Shown: positions 18,232-26,287 of the stretch, one piece after another
How positions within the stretch are numbered: the stretch's first letter is position 1
Layout of the letters: every line of letters starts with the position of its first letter
NCBI GenBank assembly: GCA_021813905.1
Contig: JAKAJH010000016.1
Location: 1-55,562, forward strand
Length of the DNA stretch: 55,562 bases
Source of the DNA: Bacteroidota bacterium
GTDB lineage: Bacteria > Bacteroidota > Ignavibacteria > UBA10030
Direction: 5' to 3'
The notes under the pieces: generated by a model
The model's database searches: none
The model's input: only the letters and a program-made list of their open reading frames with translations
Told to the model about the DNA's origin: nothing
Position numbers and translations under genes: made by a program

Positions 18232-19527
18232 TCAGTGCGCTTTGATAGTGATTGTTTCGAGTCCGTGAGAGCTCGGTCCGGTCTCCCGCCGGCGTAGCAG
18301 CCAGGCAAACGCAAACGCAAAGAAGCCGAGGGACGAGAAGATCCACATCCCCATTGTGTATCCCCCGGGATTCACCGCGCTTGCCGCGGAAACGTCGTTC
18401 GCCCACCCGACGACCAGATTGAAGCCGGCCAGTCCGATGTTCTGTACCATGGTCATCAGGCCGTAGGCGGTTCCCAATTTCGATTCGTCGACGATGTAGG
18501 CCACGGACGGCCACATGATGCCCGGGATCATCGAGAACGCGATCCCCATCATCGCCATCGGCACATAGAGGCTAACATGTGTGTAGGCCATGATCAGATA
18601 CACGGGGATGAGAAGGAGCGAGCCGTACATCATCAGCTGAGCCCGGCGTCCGACCCGGTCGGCCAGCAGCCCGAACAACGGCGTCGCAATCATAGCGAAG
18701 ACCGTCAGCATGCTGGACAGGAAACCGCCCAACTGACGCGAAGCCCCATGCGCGTCCATGAAGAACTTCACCGCGAACGTCTGGAACGGGAAGATGCCCG
18801 AATAGAACGTGACACACAGGGCCACGATGAACCAGTAGGATCTCCCGAAGTTGAAGATATCGCGGAACACAATCTTGTCGGTCGCCCCCGGCTGGCCGAT
18901 CTGGTATTTGCCCACCGCCTGAGCTTCCATGATCCAGTAGAGTACCGCGCCCGCCACGCAGATCACCCCGAAGGCGACTGTGATGAACAGCGGCCACTGC
19001 CAGTTCACGAAATACTTTTCAGCCCAGGAGGGAGAATTCAACGCGACAAACGATCCCAACCGGGCGATCGTCAGATTGAGCCCGAATGCAAAGCTCAACT
19101 CCTTGCCGCGGAACCACTTCGCGATCGCGGTCGTCACCGCGACAATGAGGGATTCCGCACCGAGACCAAACACGAGACGTCCGGTCGCCATGATCCAGAG
19201 CGTGGGCGTCGCCGCCGTGATCGCCGCACCGACCAGGCACAGCACCGCGAAAATCATCGTTGAGCGCTTCGTGCCCAGCCGGTCGATGATGAATCCCCCC
19301 AGCAGGACCATGAAGACGTTGGGAATGCTGTAGATCGCCTGCAAAAGGCCGATATCGGAATCGGTGAAGCCAAGCTGGCGTGACAGCACATCGGCGAGCG
19401 GACTGATCGCATCGTAGATGTAGTAGTTCCCGAACATCGCGAGACTGATCAGAACAAGCACAGTCCAGCGGAATGCCGCGGGCGGTTGCGGCTTGGTGGG
19501 GAAAGCGGTTGTCGGTGTCGAGTCCAT
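18232..19527 (-). CDS. MFS transporter, MFSD1-like
   Basis: 431 residues with 12 predicted helices. The MFS loop motif GGFIIDRLGTKRS (helix 2-3) and its counterpart GLLADRVGRRAQ (helix 8-9) are present. The segment AKWFRGKELSFAFGLNLTIARLGS closely recalls eukaryotic MFSD1 (WFKGKELN...GLQLSxARxGS), a carrier reported to move dipeptides. Placement between PepD dipeptidase and an M29 aminopeptidase agrees with a peptide or dipeptide substrate, but that is inference. ATG 19527 has AGGAAGAG about ten bases upstream; an alternative ATG is at 19548. A terminator-like hairpin separates it from pepD. Confidence 0.85.
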   Translation of the reverse strand: MDSTPTTAFPTKPQPPAAFRWTVLVLISLAMFGNYYIYDAISPLADVLSRQLGFTDSDIGLLQAIYSIPNVFMVLLGGFIIDRLGTKRSTMIFAVLCLVGAAITAATPTLWIMATGRLVFGLGAESLIVAVTTAIAKWFRGKELSFAFGLNLTIARLGSFVALNSPSWAEKYFVNWQWPLFITVAFGVICVAGAVLYWIMEAQAVGKYQIGQPGATDKIVFRDIFNFGRSYWFIVALCVTFYSGIFPFQTFAVKFFMDAHGASRQLGGFLSSMLTVFAMIATPLFGLLADRVGRRAQLMMYGSLLLIPVYLIMAYTHVSLYVPMAMMGIAFSMIPGIMWPSVAYIVDESKLGTAYGLMTMVQNIGLAGFNLVVGWANDVSAASAVNPGGYTMGMWIFSSLGFFAFAFAWLLRRRETGPSSHGLETITIKAH

Positions 19528-19551
19528 ACGGGAGATTCTCTTCCTCATTCA

Positions 19552-19595
19552 CGGTAAAAGAAACGGCGCCGCCCCGGTTCGGAGTCAGCGCCGTC
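19552..19595 (-). terminator. Rho-independent terminator-like hairpin after pepD
   Basis: On the minus strand a 7-bp stem (ACGGCGC, 19594-19588, with GCGCCGT, 19569-19563) and a 19-base loop that can pair further internally, followed by TTCTTTTACC. It sits 33 bp past the pepD stop and before the MFS start, so it could end the proline dehydrogenase-OPT-pepD transcript or lower the output of the last two genes. Confidence 0.65.
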
Positions 19596-19627
19596 TGATT
19601 TGGATCATGCCGTTGCCTGTCCGGCGG

Positions 19628-21085
19628 TCAGTTCGCGTTCCGGAGAATAGCCAGCAGGAAGTTCCAGAAGCGTTCAACGGTGTCGATGTAGATCTTCTCA
19701 TCCGGTGAATGCACGCCTTCGAGCGTCGGGCCAAACGAGACCATGTCGATCCCCGGATACTTCTCGCCGATAATCCCGCACTCAAGACCGGCATGGATCG
19801 CTTTGACTTGCGGTTCCTTCCCGGCGAGCGATTTATACGTATTGCGCGCAACCTTCAGGACCGGCGAATCGAGGTTCGGCTTCCAACCCGGGTATCCCTC
19901 CGTTTGCACCACCGTCGCCCCGCCCAGTTCGAACACGGAGGCAACGGTGTGCAGAACCTCATCGATCTCGGAGGCGACCGAGCTTCGCTGACTGGTGGTC
20001 AGCACCACCGATTTCTTGTCCGTGCGGATGATCGCCACGTTCGTGGAGGTCTCGACGAGCCCGGGGATATCCGCGCTCATACGGACCACGCCGTGCGGGA
20101 GGCCGGAGATCGTCTGGAGGATCCGCTTCTGGAGCGGTTTCTTCAGGACGACGCCTTTCTTTTTCGGCGCCTCTTCCAGCGTGATCGCGAGATCCGGATC
20201 GACCGTCGCAAATTCGGCTTTGACGATCGAGTGATACTGCGAGACGATGGCACTGGCTTCGTTCAACTTGCGGGACGGAATGAAGGCGACGCACTCGGCT
20301 TCCCGGGGGATCGCGTTGCTCTTGTTTCCGCCTTCCATGGACGAGATGCGGACGCCGGCCTTGCGTTCAAGCGCGACCAGAACCCTGCCCAGGATCTTGA
20401 TCGAGTTTCCACGCCCCTTGTCAATCTCCAGGCCCGAGTGTCCGCCCTTCAGGCCCTTGACCTTGATGACCACGCCGGCATGCGCCGCGGGGATCTTCTC
20501 GGCTGCCAGCTTCCACGAACCGATGGTGTTTCGTCCTCCGGAACAGCCCACGTACAGCGCACCTTCTTCCTCGGAGTCGAGATTGAGCAGTGTCCGGCTC
20601 TTGACGAACCCGGGTTGCAGGTTGTTCGCTCCGGTCAGGCCGGTCTCTTCATCGATGGTGAAAAGAAATTCCAGGGGTCCGTGCTCGAGCGACTTGTCTT
20701 CCATGATCGCCAGATTCGTCGCCACGGCGACACCATTGTCCGCGCCCAGCGTCGTGCCGTTCGCCATCAGGAGGTTCCCTTTGCGGACGAGCTCGATCGG
20801 ATCCTTCTCAAAATCGTGCGTGGTCTCTTTGTTCTTTTCGCAGACCATGTCCAGGTGTCCCTGCAGGCAGATCATCGACTGCTTTTCTCGTCCTGCGGAC
20901 GCCGGCTTCCGTACGACCACGTTGAGAAACTTGTCCTGCTGAACTTCGAGTCCGAGCTTCTTGGCCGTCTGAACCACGTACGCTGAGATCTGCTTTTCGT
21001 TCTTCGATCCGCGGGGGATCCGGCTGATCTCGGCAAAGTACTTCCACACCAGTTCCGGCTTCAATCCCTCAATGGCATTCGACAT
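19628..21085 (-). CDS. pepD: Aminoacyl-histidine dipeptidase PepD (M20C)
   Basis: 485 residues, the usual size of PepD. It cleaves Xaa-His and other dipeptides in the cytoplasm with two zinc ions. Motifs: GHLDMVCEKN (first metal His/catalytic Asp, about 79-88), LGADNGVAVA (bridging Asp), TIDEETGLTGANNL (catalytic Glu and metal Glu), NLDSEEEGALYVGCSGG and the C-terminal GLECGIIGEKYPG with FGPTLEGVHSPDEKI (last metal His). All ligands appear intact. GGGAG lies seven bases before ATG 21085. It is downstream of the OPT transporter on the same strand, with 140 bp between, and supplies the intracellular hydrolysis step for imported peptides. Confidence 0.95.
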   Translation of the reverse strand: MSNAIEGLKPELVWKYFAEISRIPRGSKNEKQISAYVVQTAKKLGLEVQQDKFLNVVVRKPASAGREKQSMICLQGHLDMVCEKNKETTHDFEKDPIELVRKGNLLMANGTTLGADNGVAVATNLAIMEDKSLEHGPLEFLFTIDEETGLTGANNLQPGFVKSRTLLNLDSEEEGALYVGCSGGRNTIGSWKLAAEKIPAAHAGVVIKVKGLKGGHSGLEIDKGRGNSIKILGRVLVALERKAGVRISSMEGGNKSNAIPREAECVAFIPSRKLNEASAIVSQYHSIVKAEFATVDPDLAITLEEAPKKKGVVLKKPLQKRILQTISGLPHGVVRMSADIPGLVETSTNVAIIRTDKKSVVLTTSQRSSVASEIDEVLHTVASVFELGGATVVQTEGYPGWKPNLDSPVLKVARNTYKSLAGKEPQVKAIHAGLECGIIGEKYPGIDMVSFGPTLEGVHSPDEKIYIDTVERFWNFLLAILRNAN

Positions 21086-21178
21086 ACGATTGCTCCCGTT
21101 AGTGTTGAGTGGCGTCGTTTCCGCGCGGCACGTCGTCGGGACCGGGCACGGAATCGTCGCCCCTCCCTCCATTACCAC

Positions 21179-21208
21179 GACGGAGCAACCGATCAGGGTC
21201 GCTCCGTC
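21179..21208 (-). other. Stable hairpin between OPT transporter gene and pepD
   Basis: A perfect 8-bp inverted repeat, GACGGAGC (21179-21186) and GCTCCGTC (21201-21208), with a 14-base loop, located 17 bp past the OPT stop and 94 bp before pepD. No T-run follows on either strand, so it is not a standard terminator. It might protect the upstream mRNA 3' end or modulate read-through. Confidence 0.4.
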
Positions 21209-21225
21209 GCCATCCGCATCCGCGT

Positions 21226-23319
21226 CTAGAAGACCGCCGTCGGCGGTGCCGGTTCATCCGGCTTCCCCGCCTTCGAAAGTGGAACGAAGATCAGATACGA
21301 TCCCAGAATGATGAAGATCGGAATCGCCAGGTAGCCGGCGATCGACTCAAAGCCCGGAATAGTCCAGAAGGCCGGAATGCCCTCCGCCCGGTCACGCACA
21401 AAGACCACCACCGCAATGAACAATCCCATGAGCGCTTCGCCGGCGATGAGTCCCGATGCCGAGAGCACGCCTGCATTCTCCACCCGCGCCTTCTGGGCCG
21501 CATTCAATCCTTTCTTCGCCGCACGACGGTCCACATACCCGCGGATCAGACCGCCGATGAAAATTGCGAACGTCGTCTCCAGCGGCAGATACATGCCGAC
21601 GGAGAACAGCATCGGGCTTTTCACACGAATGAGGATCAGCGAGATGCCGAGCGCGATGCCGACGAGCACCAGCGGCCAGGCCATTTCTCCGCCAACGATT
21701 CCCTGCGACAGCGCCGCCATCAGACCCGCCTGCGGCGCCGGAAGGTTGCCGCTGCCGAAGCCTCCGGTGGCCGGATTGCTGGCCAGATCCGAGTTATGCA
21801 AGACGTACAGCGGGAAGAACATCACCAGTCCCGCCAGGATAACGCCGATGATGTCGCCCACCTGCATCTTCGACGGCGTGCCGCCGAGGATGTGTCCCAC
21901 TTTCAGATCCTGCAGCATCTCGCCGGCAACGGCCGAAGAGACGCACACGACCGCGGCCACGCCCAGCACCGCCGCAACGCCCTGAATACCGGTCGCGCCG
22001 ATGATGACCATCGTCAGCGCCGCGACGACAGTCGTGGCGAGCGTCAGGCCGGAGATCGGATTATTGGATGAGCCGATCATTCCGACGAGATTGCCCGACA
22101 CCGCCGCGAAGAAGAATCCCGCGACCAGCATCACGATCGCCGCCAGAATCGCGCCCAGATACATCTGCGTGAAGTAGAAGTACAGCGCGATCATCAGGGC
22201 GAACACGACGACGATGCCCAGGATGACCGATTTGAACGGAAGATCCCGTTGCGTCCGCTCGCTCGGCGCTGCCGCCACGGCCGACTTCCGGACATCCTGA
22301 ATACCGCGCTTGATGCCCAACACGAGATTCTTGCGCATTTTCCAGAGCGTATAGACTGCACCGACCAGCATGCCACCGACGGCAATCGGGCGCACGATGT
22401 ACATGTAGAAGTGGTTCGCCAGCGCGCCCCATGCCGCGACCGAGTCGCCATTGTGAAGCGCCAGATAGGCGTCAATCTTCAGCGGACCCAGGAAGAACAC
22501 CAGCAGAGGGACGAACAGCCCCCACGCCAGCAAGCCGCCGGCGAAGTTGAGCGCGCCGAGTTCCGGTCCGATGATGTATCCCACGCCGATGTAGGCCGGT
22601 GTCGCGGCCGGTGCCGAGACGGTCGTGATGCCACCGCCCAGGACCTTCTCCGCATTCTCCTTCAGGCCGAGCTTCACAAAGGATTCCTTGACCTGCCCCA
22701 CCATCACCTGGAAGCTGTTGGAGCTGTGGAAAATCCCCAGACCGTCCATCAGCTTGATCACGGCGCCGACACCCATGGCTTTAAACAGCTGCAAGGCTGC
22801 ATCCGCTCCGCGCTGACCGGCTTTGTGGATCTCCGACGCCGCCACGGATTCCGGGAACGGAAGCGTCTGGTCTTCCACCATCACGCGACGCAGGATCGTG
22901 ACGAACAGGATGCCGAGAATGCCGCCGAGGATCATCAGAGAGGCGGCGGTCAGATACTCCGTCATCATGTTCTCGGCGGTGAAGTGCCAGATATGGAGAA
23001 TGACGAACGCCGGAATCGTGAAGATCGCTCCCGCAGCAACCGATTCGCCGATGGAGCCGACCGTTCGGGCGAAGTTCTCTTCGAGAATCGATCCCTTCAT
23101 CAGTCGAAGAACCGCCATTCCGATGACTGCGGCCGGATACGTGGCAGCGATGGTCATGCCGGCTTTCAGTCCGAGATACGCGTTTGCGGCGCCGAGAACC
23201 ACGCACATCACCAGTCCGATCAGCAGCGCGCGGACGGTGAATTCGCGCATCGTCGTGTCGCTCGGGACGTACGACCGGAATCCCGATCCTGCTCCACCTG
23301 TGCTGTTCACATCTGCCAT
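21226..23319 (-). CDS. OPT-family oligopeptide transporter
   Basis: 697 residues with about 15-16 predicted membrane helices, matching the prokaryotic OPT type (TIGR00733-like). Conserved parts include ANAYLGLKAGMTIAATYPAAVIG near the start and the PLY and GGLIRGYVDRR segments near the C-terminus. OPT proteins import oligopeptides or metal-chelate complexes by proton coupling; peptide is favoured here because proline dehydrogenase lies just upstream and PepD just downstream. AAGGAG sits six bases before ATG 23319. It starts 27 bp after the proline dehydrogenase stop. Confidence 0.92.
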   Translation of the reverse strand: MADVNSTGGAGSGFRSYVPSDTTMREFTVRALLIGLVMCVVLGAANAYLGLKAGMTIAATYPAAVIGMAVLRLMKGSILEENFARTVGSIGESVAAGAIFTIPAFVILHIWHFTAENMMTEYLTAASLMILGGILGILFVTILRRVMVEDQTLPFPESVAASEIHKAGQRGADAALQLFKAMGVGAVIKLMDGLGIFHSSNSFQVMVGQVKESFVKLGLKENAEKVLGGGITTVSAPAATPAYIGVGYIIGPELGALNFAGGLLAWGLFVPLLVFFLGPLKIDAYLALHNGDSVAAWGALANHFYMYIVRPIAVGGMLVGAVYTLWKMRKNLVLGIKRGIQDVRKSAVAAAPSERTQRDLPFKSVILGIVVVFALMIALYFYFTQMYLGAILAAIVMLVAGFFFAAVSGNLVGMIGSSNNPISGLTLATTVVAALTMVIIGATGIQGVAAVLGVAAVVCVSSAVAGEMLQDLKVGHILGGTPSKMQVGDIIGVILAGLVMFFPLYVLHNSDLASNPATGGFGSGNLPAPQAGLMAALSQGIVGGEMAWPLVLVGIALGISLILIRVKSPMLFSVGMYLPLETTFAIFIGGLIRGYVDRRAAKKGLNAAQKARVENAGVLSASGLIAGEALMGLFIAVVVFVRDRAEGIPAFWTIPGFESIAGYLAIPIFIILGSYLIFVPLSKAGKPDEPAPPTAVF

Positions 23320-23346
23320 CGGTGTCTCCTTTTGTAGAGTGTTCAA

Positions 23347-24246
23347 TCAGCGGACGAACAGTGCTTTCGTGATATACCAGGCCATGTGGGGATTTTCCTT
23401 CAGCCGGCGAGTCGAATACGCGTACCACTGCTCGCCGTACGGGACGTACACCCGCAGCCGGTGCCCCGCTGCGACCAGCTGGTCGCGGCGATTCTCCCGG
23501 ACGCCCAGCAGCATCTGAAACTCATACTGATCCGTGCGCATGCTGCGCTTCTTCAATTCGTCGATTGCATGATCGATGAGAACGTCGTCGTGCGTCGCGA
23601 TACCGACGTAGGCTCCGCCGTCCAGAAGCATCCGGAGCAGCGCCTTATAGTTCTCGCGGATTTCCTCGCGATCTTTGAACGCAATGGCGGGCGATTCATT
23701 GTAGATGCCCTTGCAAAGGCGCACATTGAGGCCGTCCTTGAGAAGTGTCGCCACATCGGCCTGACTGCGCCGCAGATAGGCCTGGATCACGATGCCGAGG
23801 TTCGTGAATCCCTCCTTCCGAAACCGTCGGTACATATCGAGCGTCAGGTCCGTGGTCGTGGCGTCTTCCATGTCGATCCGTACGAAATTCGCCTGATCCC
23901 GAGCCTGCACGACGATTTCACGGATGCGCTGATAGCACGCCTCCGGGTCCAGCTTGAGGCCCAGCTGAGTCGGTTTCACCGATACGTTGGATTGAAGCCG
24001 GTTGTCGCGAATCGTGTCAAACATGCCCCGAATACCGGCATGCACTTCGGCGGCTTCGGAGATTTGTGTAATATCCTCCCCGAGGAGGTCCATCGTCGCC
24101 ATCATGGAGCGCTCGTTGAGAGACTTCACCATGCGCACGGCATCCGGCAATGTGGTGCCGGCAATATATCGTTTCGCCACCTGTCCGACAACCGCTTTCG
24201 GAATGATCGGCAGCGCGGTCACCACAAGCTTATTCAACAGGGACAT
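23347..24246 (-). CDS. Proline dehydrogenase (monofunctional)
   Basis: 299 residues, the size of monofunctional PRODH. A flavoenzyme oxidising proline to pyrroline-5-carboxylate and passing electrons to the quinone pool. Visible parts of the (beta/alpha)8 barrel: NVSVKPTQLGLKLD, NFVRIDMEDATTTD, LGIVIQAYLRRSQAD, VRLCKGIYNES and the substrate-binding YVPYGEQWYAYSTRRLKENP with the paired arginines. No P5C dehydrogenase is in the window. The gene is first in a co-directional block with peptide transport and peptidase genes, and a good sigma70-like promoter lies about 57 bp upstream. Confidence 0.95.
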   Translation of the reverse strand: MSLLNKLVVTALPIIPKAVVGQVAKRYIAGTTLPDAVRMVKSLNERSMMATMDLLGEDITQISEAAEVHAGIRGMFDTIRDNRLQSNVSVKPTQLGLKLDPEACYQRIREIVVQARDQANFVRIDMEDATTTDLTLDMYRRFRKEGFTNLGIVIQAYLRRSQADVATLLKDGLNVRLCKGIYNESPAIAFKDREEIRENYKALLRMLLDGGAYVGIATHDDVLIDHAIDELKKRSMRTDQYEFQMLLGVRENRRDQLVAAGHRLRVYVPYGEQWYAYSTRRLKENPHMAWYITKALFVR

Positions 24247-24302
24247 ATCGGTAATCGTCTGAAGGAAATTCTGAGGGCTTGGTCGGCTACATCAACGGGG
24301 TC

Positions 24303-24331
24303 AATATACCCACCACTGCGTACAAAATCAA
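24303..24331 (-). promoter_or_regulatory. Sigma70-like promoter for the proline/peptide block
   Basis: Minus strand TTGATT, 17-bp spacer, TATATT. Expected transcription start near 24296, leaving a leader of about 50 bases before the proline dehydrogenase ATG. It abuts the terminator of the upstream porin-like gene. Confidence 0.65.
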
Positions 24332-24332
24332 C

Positions 24333-24361
24333 AAAAAACCCTCCGAACAAGGAGGGTTTTG
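24333..24361 (-). terminator. Rho-independent terminator after the porin-like gene
   Basis: A perfect 6-bp GC stem (24339-24344 with 24351-24356, loop 24345-24350) extended by four A-T pairs and flanked by A and T runs, so it can work in both directions. On the minus strand it is followed by TTTTTT and lies about 30 bp past the stop of the 24389-25708 gene. Confidence 0.92.
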
Positions 24362-24388
24362 GCGATAGACGCACGTGCGAAAGGATGT

Positions 24389-25708
24389 TCAGAACGAGAA
24401 CACGAGGCTGACCTTCGGTTCAATGCGGCGCTGGGTCTCGTAGCCGACAACGTTGCCCGCCGCATCCTTCTTCTGCGCCCAGGTCCATTGGTACAGTGTC
24501 GAGACGAGGAGGTACGGAACGGGTTTATATCCGATCTGCGCGTACAGGATGGAATTCTCGTCCAGTTTCAGCAACGGCCCGATGTTCTTTCGGTCATATC
24601 CGCCGCCGACGACGATTGCCGGGATCACGTTGCCGGTCTCAAGTTCAAGATGCAGCACGCCTGCGTTCGGCACGCCCAGCGGCGCCTGATAGCCACCCAC
24701 GACGTTGATGGTGTTCAGAATGCTGACCAGCAGCTCGCCGTAATAGCCCTGCACGGCCCGGGCGGCATCCAATGCCATCGCTTTGCTCACGAATCGCACA
24801 GAATCGAGCGGAACGTACCGCTCCCGCTCGTACATTGCATCAAAATACGAGGGCAAGAAATGATCACCGATGAAGCGTCGCTCGTACTTCGCCGCAATCG
24901 TCAGTAATCCCATGCCGCCGACATGCAGGTCGATGCCCGCGGCCGAACCGCTGCCGTAGTTGGCGATCTTGGCATGGTCAAAATACAGCGTGGAGCGAAG
25001 CATCGAGAGCGAGAGCAGCGGCAGTCCGACGTCGAATCCGTACACCGCCATTGCACCGTCATCGGTGATCGTGCCGTTCGTCGAGTTATACTTCTTTCCG
25101 GCATCTCGGTTCAGGTCCGTCGCATACGTGATGCCCGTCTCCAGCCCGCCAATGATCGGGATCCTGCCGACGGTCGTGAACTTCAACGGCCGGACATATC
25201 CGCGCAATCCGAGTACCCCGCGTCCGGCGAAGTCGCTGTACATCGATTCCAGCCCGAACTTTTCGAAATTCACGTCCAGTTCCATTCCCGTCTTGCGCAG
25301 ATCGTAGCTGGATGAATTCCGATAGTTGTACATAATGAAGCCGTGTCCCAACAGGGCGTAATCTAGCTGCCCAAGCCGGATGTAGAAGGGATCACCCTTC
25401 TGCGCCCATCGGACATACCGGATCATGCGCAGATAATCGCCGAACGTTTCATAATCGCCGGCGCGCAGCTTGCCGGACGTGCTGAAGCGCAGGTTCACGT
25501 CCAGACCGACGCCCAGCTTGCCGAAGGCCACTTCCGGGGCGATGTTGACCAGATAATATGTCTCGCCGTTGATGAATGTGGCCCCGAATCCGATCGGCAC
25601 GGAGCCGCTGTTCTGCTTCTTCGCCGCCATCGACGTCTGCGCCGACAGCGTGCCCATCGTCAGCACGGACAGCACAAGTGCCGCCGTCATGTATCGAAGT
25701 GCTTTCAT
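24389..25708 (-). CDS. Outer-membrane porin-like protein, unknown
   Basis: 439 residues. Signal peptide MKALRYMTAALVLSVLTMGT with cleavage near LSAQ, then regularly spaced amphipathic beta strands and a terminal EPKVSLVFSF ending in Phe, as in outer-membrane barrels. Segments such as VGLDVNLRFSTSG and KGDPFYIRLGQLDYALLGHGFIM suggest a 14-18-stranded porin-type barrel. I do not recognise a characterised family. AGGAGG is well placed before the ATG. It follows spmB by 30 bp and is followed by a strong terminator, so it probably ends the spmA-spmB transcript. Confidence 0.8.
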   Translation of the reverse strand: MKALRYMTAALVLSVLTMGTLSAQTSMAAKKQNSGSVPIGFGATFINGETYYLVNIAPEVAFGKLGVGLDVNLRFSTSGKLRAGDYETFGDYLRMIRYVRWAQKGDPFYIRLGQLDYALLGHGFIMYNYRNSSSYDLRKTGMELDVNFEKFGLESMYSDFAGRGVLGLRGYVRPLKFTTVGRIPIIGGLETGITYATDLNRDAGKKYNSTNGTITDDGAMAVYGFDVGLPLLSLSMLRSTLYFDHAKIANYGSGSAAGIDLHVGGMGLLTIAAKYERRFIGDHFLPSYFDAMYERERYVPLDSVRFVSKAMALDAARAVQGYYGELLVSILNTINVVGGYQAPLGVPNAGVLHLELETGNVIPAIVVGGGYDRKNIGPLLKLDENSILYAQIGYKPVPYLLVSTLYQWTWAQKKDAAGNVVGYETQRRIEPKVSLVFSF

Positions 25709-25738
25709 GCGACCTCCTGTATCACAGTGGTTGTCCAG

Positions 25739-26287
25739 CTACATTCCGAACAGTATCCGGCAGATAATCACGGCGCCGAGCATACCGGCCGCGTCCGCGA
25801 TGAGACCGGCGGCGACCGCATGCCGGGTGTTCTTCACGCCGACCGATCCGAAATAGACGGCCAATACGTAGAATGTGGTCTCGGAACTGCCGTACATCGT
25901 CGAAGCCAGAATGCCGATGAATGAATCCGGTCCATGCGTCTTCATCAGTTCCGTCATGATCCCCAGCGATCCGCTGCCCGAGAGCGGACGCATCAGCGCC
26001 ATTGGAAGTGCCTCCGACGGCATGCCGATCAGATTCGTCAGCGGCGAAAGCGCCGACGTCAGCACATCCATCGCACCGCTCGCCCGAAAGACACCGATGG
26101 CAAACAACATGGCCACAAGATACGGAATAATCCGGACGGCCGTGTTGAACCCGTCTTTGGCCCCCTCGACGAACACCTCGTACACGCGGACTTTCTTCGC
26201 GTAGCCCCACGCCAGGAACGCCGCGATCATCAGCGGGATCGCCAGCACAGCGACCAGATTCAGGATCGTGCGAAAGAGATCAGCCAT
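25739..26287 (-). CDS. spmB: SpmB-like nucleoside-recognition (Gate) domain membrane protein
   Basis: 182 residues with four or five membrane helices. Motifs typical of SpmB are GFNTAVRIIPYLVAMLFAIGVFRASGA, ALMRPLSGSGSLGIMTE and GILASTMYGSSETTFYVLAVYFGSVGVK. The Gate domain is shared with nucleoside and ferrous-iron carriers. SpmA/SpmB were named for spore core dehydration in Bacillus, but the pair is widespread in non-sporulating Gram-negatives, where its transport role is unknown. Its start overlaps the end of spmA by eight bases, indicating coupled expression. Confidence 0.9.
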   Translation of the reverse strand: MADLFRTILNLVAVLAIPLMIAAFLAWGYAKKVRVYEVFVEGAKDGFNTAVRIIPYLVAMLFAIGVFRASGAMDVLTSALSPLTNLIGMPSEALPMALMRPLSGSGSLGIMTELMKTHGPDSFIGILASTMYGSSETTFYVLAVYFGSVGVKNTRHAVAAGLIADAAGMLGAVIICRILFGM

